The notes under the pieces: generated by a model | What the model saw: only the letters and a program-made list of their open reading frames with translations | Database searches by the model: none | What the model was told of the DNA's origin: nothing | Origin: JACDAE01 sp963717195 | GTDB taxonomy: Bacteria; Chloroflexota; Ktedonobacteria; Ktedonobacterales; Ktedonobacteraceae | Assembly (NCBI GenBank): GCA_963717195.1 | Contig: CAVQVR010000006.1 | Location: forward strand, 62,001-126,000 | Direction of reading: 5' to 3' | DNA: 64,000 nt | Program-made: the position numbers and the translations under genes | In this document: positions 7,951 through 16,031 of the stretch, piece by piece | Numbering within the stretch: position 1 is the first letter of the stretch | Layout: every line of letters begins with the position of its first letter

Positions 7951-9808
7951 CAGTTTGCGAATAGACTGGATTCCCATTAGTATCCGTAGCGATAGCCTGA
8001 AATACAACTATCGGATTTTTCATTTTTTTCAATTGGCCAGGAGGAATGAACCAGCTTTGCCAGTTTATAGTAGCATTCCCACTACTATCAGTTGTATTGC
8101 CATTGATATTTGCATGTTGGGTATGCTGAGTGTTACCGCTGTTATCAGTATAGTAAAAATCGGCAGTAACATCAAAAGCTATATTTCCGAGATTGGTTAT
8201 CACCGATATAGGTACGACAGAGTTTTGTTGTATAACGGATGAAACACTCATCTGGACTGACAAGGCCGTCGCTTGTGGAGCACCTGCTACATTCGTAGCA
8301 GTAGGGGTCACTCCAGAAGAACCACCAGAAGTATCAGGAGTACTGGTTAGTGCAGGATTACCACCACTGGATAAAGAGGACGGAGAAGGTGTAGAAGCTC
8401 CTGTCACCCCACCACTCTTACCTGTGGGAAAAGAGTTCGTAGTACCATTCTTCCCTGCCCCATTACCACTTGCAGGCAACGATCCAGATGACCCTCTTGT
8501 ACCAGTTGTCCCAGTAGTAGCGGATGTTCGATTAGTAGTAGTGGACGAAGAAGGTGACGCGCCAGAGCTCCTCTGATCGCCTTGCACACTGCGAGATAAT
8601 ACACCCATTCCACCAGAACTCAAACGCCAGATACCGACTCCGCCTGCTATCGCACCGATTCCTACTATCCCAGCAATCATCGTCCTTCTCGAAATACGTG
8701 TTCTACGCTGTGGTAAGGTGGTAGAAATGGTAGCATCGGTAACATTATCCTGCGCTGACATAGTCATATTCAGCGTTGCGGATAGAGATAAAGGTTGTAG
8801 AGACGAGTAATGCGATGACCAGGATAATCCAGGAGTTGCTCTATTATCTGATGCCACCTTTTCCTGAACAGGACCCGGCAACAGATCTACTAGCCCACTA
8901 GATAGAGATTCTTGCTGCCACTCCCCAGATTCGGAATCTTCCGCTCCTGACGCATCCATAAGTGGGATCATAGCGAATTCTTCTGGTACAGGCAAATCTT
9001 TACATGCCTCTTCAAAGGCCGCCGCCAGTTCTTGCACACTGGCAAAACGTTGCTTCGGCTCTTTCTCTAGCGCCCTCAGCACCACCGCTTCTACTTCCGG
9101 CGGAAGTGTCGGTACATGTTCTCGCAAAGGTACCGGCGGCTCGTGCAAATGCTGTACCACAACGCTGATATCAGGACCATCAAATGGCAAGCAACCACAC
9201 AGCCACTCATACATGACAACTCCCAGCGCATATTGATCGCTTGCGGTACAGGGTTTCCCTCGCAACTGTTCGGGAGCCATATAAATCATCGTTCCGGCAC
9301 TATCGGTAGAATGTACGCTATGATACGTGCTACGCTCCCGCATTGCTAAACCAAAATCGCTAAGCAGCACAGTGTTGTCATCATCCAGGAGCATGTTCTC
9401 GGGCTTTACATCGCGATGAATAATCTTGCGCTCATGAGCATAGCGTAAAGCATCTGCAACCTGCCTGACATAAGGTGCAATAATGCGAGGTGGGAGCATT
9501 TTGCCCCTGGTATAGCATCGTCGTAGCGTTCCATGAGGTGCATAAGCCATAACAAGAAATGGATGCTGCTCCTCGATACCAAATTCCAGTACGCGCACAA
9601 TGTGAGGATGTTTCAAGCTGGCAATAATTCTTGCTTCTTGTAAAAACTTCTCTAATGCCTCGTCACTCAATTGCCTTTGTAGTACTTTGATCGCAGCCTG
9701 GGTATGGAGATAGATGTGTTTTCCTAGATAAACCTCAGCAAAACCACCATGCCCCAATAAACGCTCTAGTTGATAGTTCCCCAGCTTTTGTCCAGCCCGG
9801 TAGGCCAT
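7931..9808 (-). CDS. Transmembrane Ser/Thr protein kinase (PknB type) with extracellular domain
   Basis: Residues 10-270 are a Hanks-type kinase: glycine loop GHGGFAEVYLG, catalytic Lys in AAIKVL, HRDVKPEN, DFG, and an APE activation-loop end. One membrane helix lies near residues 380-400, preceded by an RRTRISRRT basic stretch. A long Ser/Thr/Gly/Pro linker follows, then a beta-rich outer domain of about 110 residues with no recognised family and no PASTA repeats. It likely senses an extracellular or wall signal and phosphorylates cytoplasmic proteins. ATG 9808 is preferred over 9817 because AGAGAGGA lies nine bases before it but abuts the upstream ATG. Its stop is 13 bases from that of rpoN, convergent. 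Confidence 0.92.
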   Translation of the reverse strand: MAYRAGQKLGNYQLERLLGHGGFAEVYLGKHIYLHTQAAIKVLQRQLSDEALEKFLQEARIIASLKHPHIVRVLEFGIEEQHPFLVMAYAPHGTLRRCYTRGKMLPPRIIAPYVRQVADALRYAHERKIIHRDVKPENMLLDDDNTVLLSDFGLAMRERSTYHSVHSTDSAGTMIYMAPEQLRGKPCTASDQYALGVVMYEWLCGCLPFDGPDISVVVQHLHEPPVPLREHVPTLPPEVEAVVLRALEKEPKQRFASVQELAAAFEEACKDLPVPEEFAMIPLMDASGAEDSESGEWQQESLSSGLVDLLPGPVQEKVASDNRATPGLSWSSHYSSLQPLSLSATLNMTMSAQDNVTDATISTTLPQRRTRISRRTMIAGIVGIGAIAGGVGIWRLSSGGMGVLSRSVQGDQRSSGASPSSSTTTNRTSATTGTTGTRGSSGSLPASGNGAGKNGTTNSFPTGKSGGVTGASTPSPSSLSSGGNPALTSTPDTSGGSSGVTPTATNVAGAPQATALSVQMSVSSVIQQNSVVPISVITNLGNIAFDVTADFYYTDNSGNTQHTQHANINGNTTDSSGNATINWQSWFIPPGQLKKMKNPIVVFQAIATDTNGNPVYSQTATAQVQ

Positions 9809-9869
9809 ATTGAGCATTCCTCTCTTGAGCTTCTTTTCTTGAAGATATATTTCTAGTTACTCTTCCTCC

Positions 9870-9912
9870 ACCTATTACCTATATATTCATTGACCTATTA
9901 CCTATATATTCA
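9870..9912. repeat. Two 20-bp tandem direct repeats upstream of the kinase gene
   Basis: Identical 20-base copies occupy 9870-9889 and 9893-9912 (core TTACCTATATATTCA), a 23-base period. They lie 60-100 bases upstream of the kinase start and could be regulator sites or slippage products. Confidence 0.6.
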
Positions 9913-9970
9913 ACGATCCTATGTAACATGTGTAACAGCTCATCCATACAATGGCATATTCCTCTCCCTA

Positions 9971-9994
9971 CGGGCGCGATAAATCTGGCCCCTA
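9971..9994 (-). repeat. Half copy of a GTAGGGGC-ended intergenic repeat
   Basis: Read on the minus strand this is GTAGGGGCCAGATTTATCG plus CGCCC, the same unit found twice upstream of metG (61738-61761 and 61834-61857, one base different). It abuts and slightly overlaps the 3' end of the NFACT gene at 9992. Confidence 0.6.
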
Positions 9995-11929
9995 CCTCGA
10001 TCCAGCGCGATCAGGTTCGGCGTGGATTGTGCGTTCACGCTCATAGATAACCATGCCGGGGCCACCGCCTTTCATGTGGCGCACATAACGTTGCAGCGTA
10101 TGATCGACTGGTACACTTGTACTTTCACGGGCCTGACTATAGTAAGCGGCCAGGCGTGCGGCCTGCTCAAGAGTGCGACGAGGCACCTCGCGTCCAGCCG
10201 CCTTGATGATCACATGAGCCCCTGGAACGCCTCGCGCATGCAGCCAGAGATCATTTGCGCTTGCCTGATGAAAGGTAACATCTTCATTCTGCCGACTATT
10301 CTTGCCAATCAGAATCGTAAATCCGTCGTCGCTCTGTACATGCAGTGGAACACCGCCGCCAGGCGGTACCGCTTTACCTTTCGCCTGCTTCCCTCCCTTA
10401 CCCTTCTTCGCGGTTTTGAGCGCCTTCTTATCCTGCGCTTTCCCTCGTATATAGCCAGCCGACTGCACTTCGGCTTTGACTAACCCAACTTCGGCTGGCG
10501 TCTCGGCCAGAGCAAGGTCAGCCAGCAATTGCTCGATTGTCGCCAGTTCAACAGTGTTTTGCTCAATCTGAGCAGGCAATAGCTCAAGCGCACGACGTAG
10601 TTTATGATATTTATTGAACATGCGATTGGCATTTCCTATTGCGTCGAAGCGTGGATCAAGTGGTACTGTCACCATCTCATTCTCATCCCCGTTAAAGAAA
10701 TTTTGCAAGGTGATGTTGCTCAATCCCTGCTGAATCTCGTGTTGATGAGCCAGCAGCAAATCACCCTGGAGTCGATAACGGGCTGCCTCTTCCGATGCCG
10801 CCATCTCATGTTGCAGAAGTTCGGCTTTGCGCTTACAACGATCACGCTGAGTCTGCAATATCTTGCGTAAAGGTGTGCGTACACCTTCCATAGCATCGCG
10901 CCATTCTGTGCGTGCGTAATAGTCATCTAGCAGCACATTGATAGAAGGAGAGTGACGTATTCGTACATCAGGCACATGTGCATACTGCTCCAGGACATAA
11001 GGCGCAAATGCAATGGGAGTTGTATTCCCCTTCTCCTCACCTCCTGCTGGAAAACGCTCAGCAAGCTGCGGCTGCCAGCGATGCGTATCAAATACCGCTG
11101 AGAGATCGCGTACGTTCCAGGCCAGTTCTTCCCACACTGCATCATCGACTTTTTCTAGTGGCGTCTCACTATCTTCTGTTGTACGATAGACAACTTCACG
11201 TGCCAGCAATTGGCTAAATCCCATCAGGTGCCGAGTGAGCAATTGCCACAGCTTCGCTTGCTCTGCTGCTCGTTTGCCTTTTTTTGCAGGAGGAAGCTCC
11301 TCGCCGCCGGTACGCTCTCCCTCATAAGCAATGGACAACTGTGCAGCGGTTACGCTGGTAGGCTCAAGACGTGGGAGTGTCTTACCTGCCAGAGTGCGTT
11401 GTTGCGTGGGTGGTGGTACATATGGAATGCCAGTTGCAATCACACGATAGCGGTTGACATCAGAGCCAATACGTTTGAGGCTGCCCAGAATCATTCCGGC
11501 TTCATCGCAAAGGATAATATTACTGAGGCGTCCCATCACCTCGATGATCAGGCGAAAGCGTACATGTTCGCTGCCCTCCGGCCCGTTACGATACCCGGCA
11601 ATAATCTGCAGAACGCGCTCCCAACGTGGCTGTTCGATGGTTTCAATACGTGCGCCTTCCAGATGCTTACGCAGAAGCATTACGAACGGCGGGGGCTCAC
11701 TGGCAATCTTCTGTGGTTTGAGCGCGGTCAAGTGCGTCCGTGCCATCTGTGGATGAGCGGAGAGATACACCCAACGATTCTGTCCTCCCTGCCCCTCGCG
11801 AGCAGGTACATAGCATTGAAGTGCCAATGCATACTCTGTTGGCTGGATAATCGTATCAATGCGAGCTCCGGCCAACAACACTTCCCATTCATCGGCAACG
11901 GCTGCCAACGTCATAGCATCAACATACAT
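9992..11929 (-). CDS. rqcH: NFACT-family ribosome quality control protein (RqcH/FbpA type)
   Basis: The 645-residue protein has the NFACT architecture. An N-terminal NFACT-N domain (IDTIIQPTEYALALQCY, PPFVMLLRKHLEGARI, GRLSNIILCD) is followed by a long coiled coil (residues about 350-480). A Lys/Ala/Gly-rich spacer leads to the C-terminal NFACT-R domain (FTILIGKNSRQNEDVTFH, DLWLHARGVPGAHVII). Bacterial RqcH binds stalled 50S subunits with peptidyl-tRNA and adds C-terminal alanine tails. The older fibronectin-binding name reflects surface adhesion reports in Gram-positives. The gene is isolated between the kinase and gmk. Assignment to the family is firm; the name rqcH is by homology. Confidence 0.9.
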   Translation of the reverse strand: MYVDAMTLAAVADEWEVLLAGARIDTIIQPTEYALALQCYVPAREGQGGQNRWVYLSAHPQMARTHLTALKPQKIASEPPPFVMLLRKHLEGARIETIEQPRWERVLQIIAGYRNGPEGSEHVRFRLIIEVMGRLSNIILCDEAGMILGSLKRIGSDVNRYRVIATGIPYVPPPTQQRTLAGKTLPRLEPTSVTAAQLSIAYEGERTGGEELPPAKKGKRAAEQAKLWQLLTRHLMGFSQLLAREVVYRTTEDSETPLEKVDDAVWEELAWNVRDLSAVFDTHRWQPQLAERFPAGGEEKGNTTPIAFAPYVLEQYAHVPDVRIRHSPSINVLLDDYYARTEWRDAMEGVRTPLRKILQTQRDRCKRKAELLQHEMAASEEAARYRLQGDLLLAHQHEIQQGLSNITLQNFFNGDENEMVTVPLDPRFDAIGNANRMFNKYHKLRRALELLPAQIEQNTVELATIEQLLADLALAETPAEVGLVKAEVQSAGYIRGKAQDKKALKTAKKGKGGKQAKGKAVPPGGGVPLHVQSDDGFTILIGKNSRQNEDVTFHQASANDLWLHARGVPGAHVIIKAAGREVPRRTLEQAARLAAYYSQARESTSVPVDHTLQRYVRHMKGGGPGMVIYERERTIHAEPDRAGSR

Positions 11930-12141
11930 AGGCTCTTCCTATCTATTTCCTCTCCGCTGCAAAGCTTTCTCTGACCATCTTCCCTTAATTTCCGTGATAT
12001 AGAATTGATGTTGTACAATACAATTATGAGCACGCATTCATCCAGGCACGCCCATGTTGTTGCGCATGCTCGTTGAAGAACAAGTTGTCTGTTCGTACAT
12101 CAACCCTCTCTTTTCGTTTGAGCAACACCAGGAAGAAGAAT

Positions 12142-12792
12142 ATGCAACTGGAGACACAGCCAACTCTACCTCAAAAGGATACCATATCGGAGCAATCCCT
12201 CAAACAGGGTCTGCTTTTTGTGCTTTCAGCGCCATCGGGCACCGGGAAGGATACCGTAATTAATGCCCTCAAAGAGCAGGGTATGGGTTTTCACGTCGTC
12301 GCATCCGTTACTACACGCACTCCTCGTCCAGGCGAATACGATGGGCATCCCTATTATTTTGTTGACCAGGAAAAATTCGATTCGATGATCGCCCACAATG
12401 AACTACTCGAATATGCCCGTGTGCATGGCAACTGGTATGGGCAACCACTTCAAAAAATCAAAGAGCATCTTCAGGCAGGCCATGATGTATTGCTGAAGAT
12501 AGATGTACAGGGCGCGGCAACGGTGCGCAAAAAGCTACCGGGCGCTATTTTTATTTTCCTGACCCCTGGCTCCGTAGAAGAGCTTGTTAAGCGCCTTATT
12601 GCGCGTCAGACCGAGACAGAACAGGAGCGCCAACGCCGCCTCCTTGATGCGCAGAATGAACTGGCACAGCGTGATTATTATGACTATGTTATTGAAAATC
12701 GACAAGGACAGCTTGAGGAGGCAGTAGAGCGCTTACGCGCTATTATGGTTGCGGAACATTGCCGCACACAGCCGCGTTACGTACACATGTGA
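12142..12792 (+). CDS. gmk: Guanylate kinase
   Basis: The protein has the P-loop SAPSGTGKDTV, the GMP-binding SVTTRTPRPGE...GHPYYFV and LLKIDVQGA, and the lid region with RLIARQTE, all typical of Gmk. It converts GMP and ATP to GDP and ADP in the cytoplasm. The ATG at 12142 is chosen because AGGA precedes it by eight bases; earlier in-frame codons are poor. This leaves a 25-residue extension before the P-loop, longer than usual. Asp in the P-loop where most Gmk proteins have Gly or Ser is a minor variation. It is followed after 27 bases by glpX on the same strand, probably one operon. Confidence 0.93.
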   Translation: MQLETQPTLPQKDTISEQSLKQGLLFVLSAPSGTGKDTVINALKEQGMGFHVVASVTTRTPRPGEYDGHPYYFVDQEKFDSMIAHNELLEYARVHGNWYGQPLQKIKEHLQAGHDVLLKIDVQGAATVRKKLPGAIFIFLTPGSVEELVKRLIARQTETEQERQRRLLDAQNELAQRDYYDYVIENRQGQLEEAVERLRAIMVAEHCRTQPRYVHM

Positions 12793-12819
12793 AATACCCC
12801 GCATTTAGGAGGATAATAC

Positions 12820-13836
12820 ATGCAATTAGAAGATACCCTTGAGCACTCTCGTACCAAAGAACGTAATCTGGCGATGGAGCTGGTTCGTGTCACTGAGGCC
12901 GCTACACTGAGCGCAGGGCGCTGGATGGGAAAAGGCAATAAGGAGATGGTTGACCAGTCCGCCGTTGACGCCATGCGGCCAGCCCTTGATGGTGTCGATA
13001 TGGATGGCATCGTGGTTATCGGCGAGGGGGAGAAGGATGAAGCCCCTATGCTCTATATTGGTGAGCGTGTGGGCAATGGCAATTCGCCAGAAGTTGACGT
13101 AGCCGTCGATCCTGTTGATGGTACGCGCTTGCTAGCACTGGGTCTTCCGGGCGCGATGGCGGTTGTGGCAACGGCTGAACGCGGGACAATGTATGCCGCT
13201 CCCCCGGGAGTATATTATATGGAAAAGATCGCAGTCGGCCCTGCGATGAAGCATGTCATAGATATTAATGCTCCGGTGGCTGTCAACCTGGATCGTATTG
13301 CACGTGTGCGCGAAGCTCATATCGATGATCTGACTGTTGTCACCCTGGATCGTCCGCGCCATGAAGAGCTCATCAAACAGGTTCGTGCGGTGGGAGCGCG
13401 TATTCGTCTGATTACCGACGGTGACGTAGCCGCTGCCATCCAGGCTGCAATGGAAGATTATACAGGTATTGACGTAATGATAGGCATAGGTGGCGCACCT
13501 GAAGCGGTCCTTGCAGCGGCGGCAATCAAATGCATCGGTGGCGAAATTCAGTGCAAAGTCTGGCCACGCAACGAGCAGGAGCGCGAAAAACTCAAAGGCG
13601 ATGGCATTGATCTCGAACAGGTCTTCCGCACAGATGATCTGGTGAAAGGCAATGATGTCTCATTCGCCGCAACCGGTATCACCAGTGGCGAATTGATCGA
13701 TGGCATTCAATATTTCGGTTGGGGTGCCCGCACATCATCTATCATGATGCGCTCGCGGTCCGGCACCGTCCGTTATATTCAGGCTCGTCACAAGTGGCGC
13801 AAGGGCGGCGACATAGGTGTTCCCAGAATTGGGTAG
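12820..13836 (+). CDS. glpX: Fructose-1,6-bisphosphatase class II
   Basis: Full-length match to the GlpX family: MELVRVTEAATLSAGRWMG at the start, DGIVVIGEGEKDEAPML with metal-binding acidic residues, VDVAVDPVDGTRLLALG, and GIGGAPEAVLAAAA. The enzyme hydrolyses fructose-1,6-bisphosphate in gluconeogenesis, and in some lineages also sedoheptulose-1,7-bisphosphate. A strong ribosome binding site (TTAGGAGG) sits eight bases before the ATG. Length 338 residues is normal. Close spacing to gmk suggests co-transcription. Confidence 0.95.
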   Translation: MQLEDTLEHSRTKERNLAMELVRVTEAATLSAGRWMGKGNKEMVDQSAVDAMRPALDGVDMDGIVVIGEGEKDEAPMLYIGERVGNGNSPEVDVAVDPVDGTRLLALGLPGAMAVVATAERGTMYAAPPGVYYMEKIAVGPAMKHVIDINAPVAVNLDRIARVREAHIDDLTVVTLDRPRHEELIKQVRAVGARIRLITDGDVAAAIQAAMEDYTGIDVMIGIGGAPEAVLAAAAIKCIGGEIQCKVWPRNEQEREKLKGDGIDLEQVFRTDDLVKGNDVSFAATGITSGELIDGIQYFGWGARTSSIMMRSRSGTVRYIQARHKWRKGGDIGVPRIG

Positions 13837-13927
13837 TACAGGCTCAAGCGACCTTCTGTGCAAGAGTGAGGAACCTCATCCGGCAAGGGAGCACGTTGAG
13901 TTGAAAAGGGGATGAGAGATTGTATAC

Positions 13928-13968
13928 TGGAATACGTTGCTACGGTATTCCAGGCTCGTTGTCTTTTT
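13928..13968 (+). terminator. Possible terminator after glpX
   Basis: TGGAATAC and GTATTCCA form an 8-bp stem at 13928-13952; a run of six T follows about ten bases later. The gap between stem and T-run makes this weaker than a standard terminator. Confidence 0.4.
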
Positions 13969-14052
13969 TGTCTGAATGGAGAGCACATATGCTGACACGC
14001 CGTTTTGTTTAAGTATTCTGGCCCACAAGTAGAGAGCGTAGATAACCCTACG

Positions 14053-15138
14053 TTAAAGCTTTTGTAATTTTTCAATAACGGCATCAGCAACCTGGATAGT
14101 GCCCACAGCGGTTGGATCATCCGGACGCGGCTTCAGATCATAGGTGACGTTTTTCCCTTCGGCAATGATCTGCGTCAACGCTTTCTCTAAGCGTTGCGCC
14201 GCATCTCTCTCACAGAGGTGACGTAGCATCATCACGCCCGAAAACATCATCGCCATCGGATTCACTTTATTCTGGCCAGCATACTTCGGTGCGCTTCCAT
14301 GGACTGGCTCAAAAACGGCGCAGTGAGTTCCAATATTTGCGCCCGGCGCAACGCCCAATCCACCAATCAACCCCGCCGATAGATCAGAAATGATATCGCC
14401 ATAGAGATTTGGCAACACAAGCACATCATACTGTTCAGGTTTTTGTACCAGTTGCATACACATATTATCCACAATGCGATCTTCGTACTGGATATCGTGA
14501 TATTCTTTCGCTACCTCATGAGCCGTTGCCAGGAATAGGCCATCAGAAAGTCTCATAATATTCGCTTTATGGACCACAGTAACTTTCCGTCGCTTATTGG
14601 CACGAGCATATTCAAATGCAAACTTTACAATACGGCGTGTGGCCGCCACCGAGATATATTTGATGCTCATTGCGGAATCAGGATCGAGATGATGACCAGT
14701 CGTGCGAGCGATAGTCTCCAGCATCTCTTCGTACTCAGGTGTCCCTTTCTGAAATTCAATACCGGAGTACAGATCTTCAGTATTTTCGCGCACAATCACC
14801 AGATCAATATTTTCATAACGAGAACGTAGACCCTGATAGGTTTTCGCTGGACGCAGATTGGCATAGAGATCGAGCTTCTTGCGCAAGGTGACATTTGCGC
14901 TACGTTGACCTTTGCCAACGGGTGTCGTGATAGGCCCCTTCAACCCCACTCGCGTCTGCTTAATCGACTCGATCACCTCGTCTGGTAACACTGTCCCATA
15001 CTTTTCCAGCATCTCCGCTCCCGCCTGGCGCATATGCCACGAGAACTGGACCCCCGTCGCTTCAAGAACCCGGCGTGTGGCCTCAGTAATTTCCGGTCCC
15101 GTTCCATCACCAGGAATCAGCGTCACAGCATGCGGCAT
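14053..15138 (-). CDS. Isocitrate dehydrogenase, NAD-type (isocitrate/isopropylmalate dehydrogenase family)
   Basis: The protein has the beta-decarboxylating dehydrogenase fold: LIPGDGTGPEI, KGPITTPVGKG, the substrate motif RSANVTLRKKLDLYANLRP, RENTEDLYSG, and the metal site DIISDLSAGLIGGLG. The NVTLRKKLDLYANLRP and RENTEDLYSGIE segments match the mitochondrial-like NAD isocitrate dehydrogenase group better than LeuB. It oxidises isocitrate to 2-oxoglutarate in the TCA cycle. The ATG at 15138 is used because TTGGAGG lies five bases before it; an ATG eight codons upstream has none. Length 361 residues. Coenzyme choice is inferred from subfamily resemblance, not from a tested residue. Confidence 0.87.
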   Translation of the reverse strand: MPHAVTLIPGDGTGPEITEATRRVLEATGVQFSWHMRQAGAEMLEKYGTVLPDEVIESIKQTRVGLKGPITTPVGKGQRSANVTLRKKLDLYANLRPAKTYQGLRSRYENIDLVIVRENTEDLYSGIEFQKGTPEYEEMLETIARTTGHHLDPDSAMSIKYISVAATRRIVKFAFEYARANKRRKVTVVHKANIMRLSDGLFLATAHEVAKEYHDIQYEDRIVDNMCMQLVQKPEQYDVLVLPNLYGDIISDLSAGLIGGLGVAPGANIGTHCAVFEPVHGSAPKYAGQNKVNPMAMMFSGVMMLRHLCERDAAQRLEKALTQIIAEGKNVTYDLKPRPDDPTAVGTIQVADAVIEKLQKL

Positions 15139-15651
15139 GTAATCCTCCAATAATTGCTGCATTTCCCTTCAATTGGGAAAATCACTCAATTATCGTGAAA
15201 TTATATCACATTCACCCTCATTCCAAACAATTTCCCCCACGTGTTCCTCTCTCTCTGAAAATACGTGGAAAGCCACTGCATTGCAAACAACTGCATTGTG
15301 TCTCCAACTATGCTATGAGTGAGGACGGAAAGAAACAGGGTAGAAGCCACAGGCGCACAAGTTACATAAGATATACCGGTAAACTAATAGAAGCACTCAG
15401 GAACGAAGGTACATCTATCAAATAGCAGCCTTGAAATTTTGTTACGTCAGCATCAGCACTTCCAAAACACTTGCTGTTTCCCCTATTCTTGCACTGGCAC
15501 TTTACAAAATATATATATTGTTATACAATATGACTTAAAGTTAGTGTATAGCCGCCTCTTGAAAGATTTGCTTAATCTACTCAGGGATTAAGCACAGTTT
15601 ATAGAGCGGTTGTACATAGAAACATTGATTACTAACAAGGAGTAAAAACAA
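15139..15651. promoter_or_regulatory. Intergenic region with two inverted repeats upstream of the small HTH gene
   Basis: This 500-base divergent gap holds no credible gene. Two inverted repeats stand out: ATATTGT-TAT-ACAATAT at 15515-15531, in an AT-rich promoter-like stretch, and TGCTTAATC / GATTAAGCA at 15569-15594. Both lie 60-140 bases before the HTH start and are plausible operators or an attenuator hairpin. Confidence 0.4.
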
Positions 15652-15840
15652 ATGAGCGATCTAATGACCATTTCGGAAGTTGCACAGCTTCTCCGCGTTG
15701 ACGGCACAACCGTACGGCGCTGGGTTCAGCAGGGGGCACTTGAGGCAATTGTCCTGCCTCATATGAACAAGAGACAGGCTTATCGCATCAAACGTGAAAC
15801 GGTAAGCAAGATTTTAGGAGAAGGACAGCCACAACAGTAG
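15652..15840 (+). CDS. Small excisionase-type helix-turn-helix DNA-binding protein
   Basis: The 62-residue product is one helix-turn-helix domain of the MerR/excisionase superfamily: MTISEVAQLLRVDGTTVRRW followed by a wing (QAYRIKRETV). Such single-domain proteins include excisionases, AlpA and BldC-like developmental regulators. No integrase or phage gene is nearby, so a chromosomal regulator is more likely than a recombination factor. AAGGAG lies eight bases before the ATG. It is monocistronic, with inverted repeats upstream that might be its own targets. Confidence 0.85.
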   Translation: MSDLMTISEVAQLLRVDGTTVRRWVQQGALEAIVLPHMNKRQAYRIKRETVSKILGEGQPQQ

Positions 15841-15908
15841 CGCGACTGTCAGCACGAAGTAGAAGAAATTTTGCGGTAATGCAATTTTTCTTCTCAATCA
15901 ACAAATAC

Positions 15909-15932
15909 CCGCTCCTCATAAAAAAGGAGCGG
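15909..15932. terminator. Hairpin between the HTH gene and topA
   Basis: CCGCTCCT and AGGAGCGG pair around an 8-base A-rich loop between convergent genes. T-runs are modest. Confidence 0.5.
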
Positions 15933-16031
15933 CTGTTGTATTTCAGCCCCTCCTTTCCTCAGGAAAAACGCCCGGAAATCTATATTCCCATGAACGTTCA
16001 CCAGGTTCTCTAGTACTTCTGTATCTATCGA

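Noticed and set aside
8193..8576. 127-residue plus-strand ORF rich in Pro/Val
   Set aside because: Shadow of the low-complexity linker of the Ser/Thr kinase on the other strand.
11210..11974. 254-residue plus-strand ORF
   Set aside because: Antisense to the well-conserved NFACT gene and without family features.
15315..15425. 36-residue charged ORF (MSEDGKKQGRSHRR start)
   Set aside because: Protein-like composition but no ribosome binding site and no recognisable family; kept out of the features.
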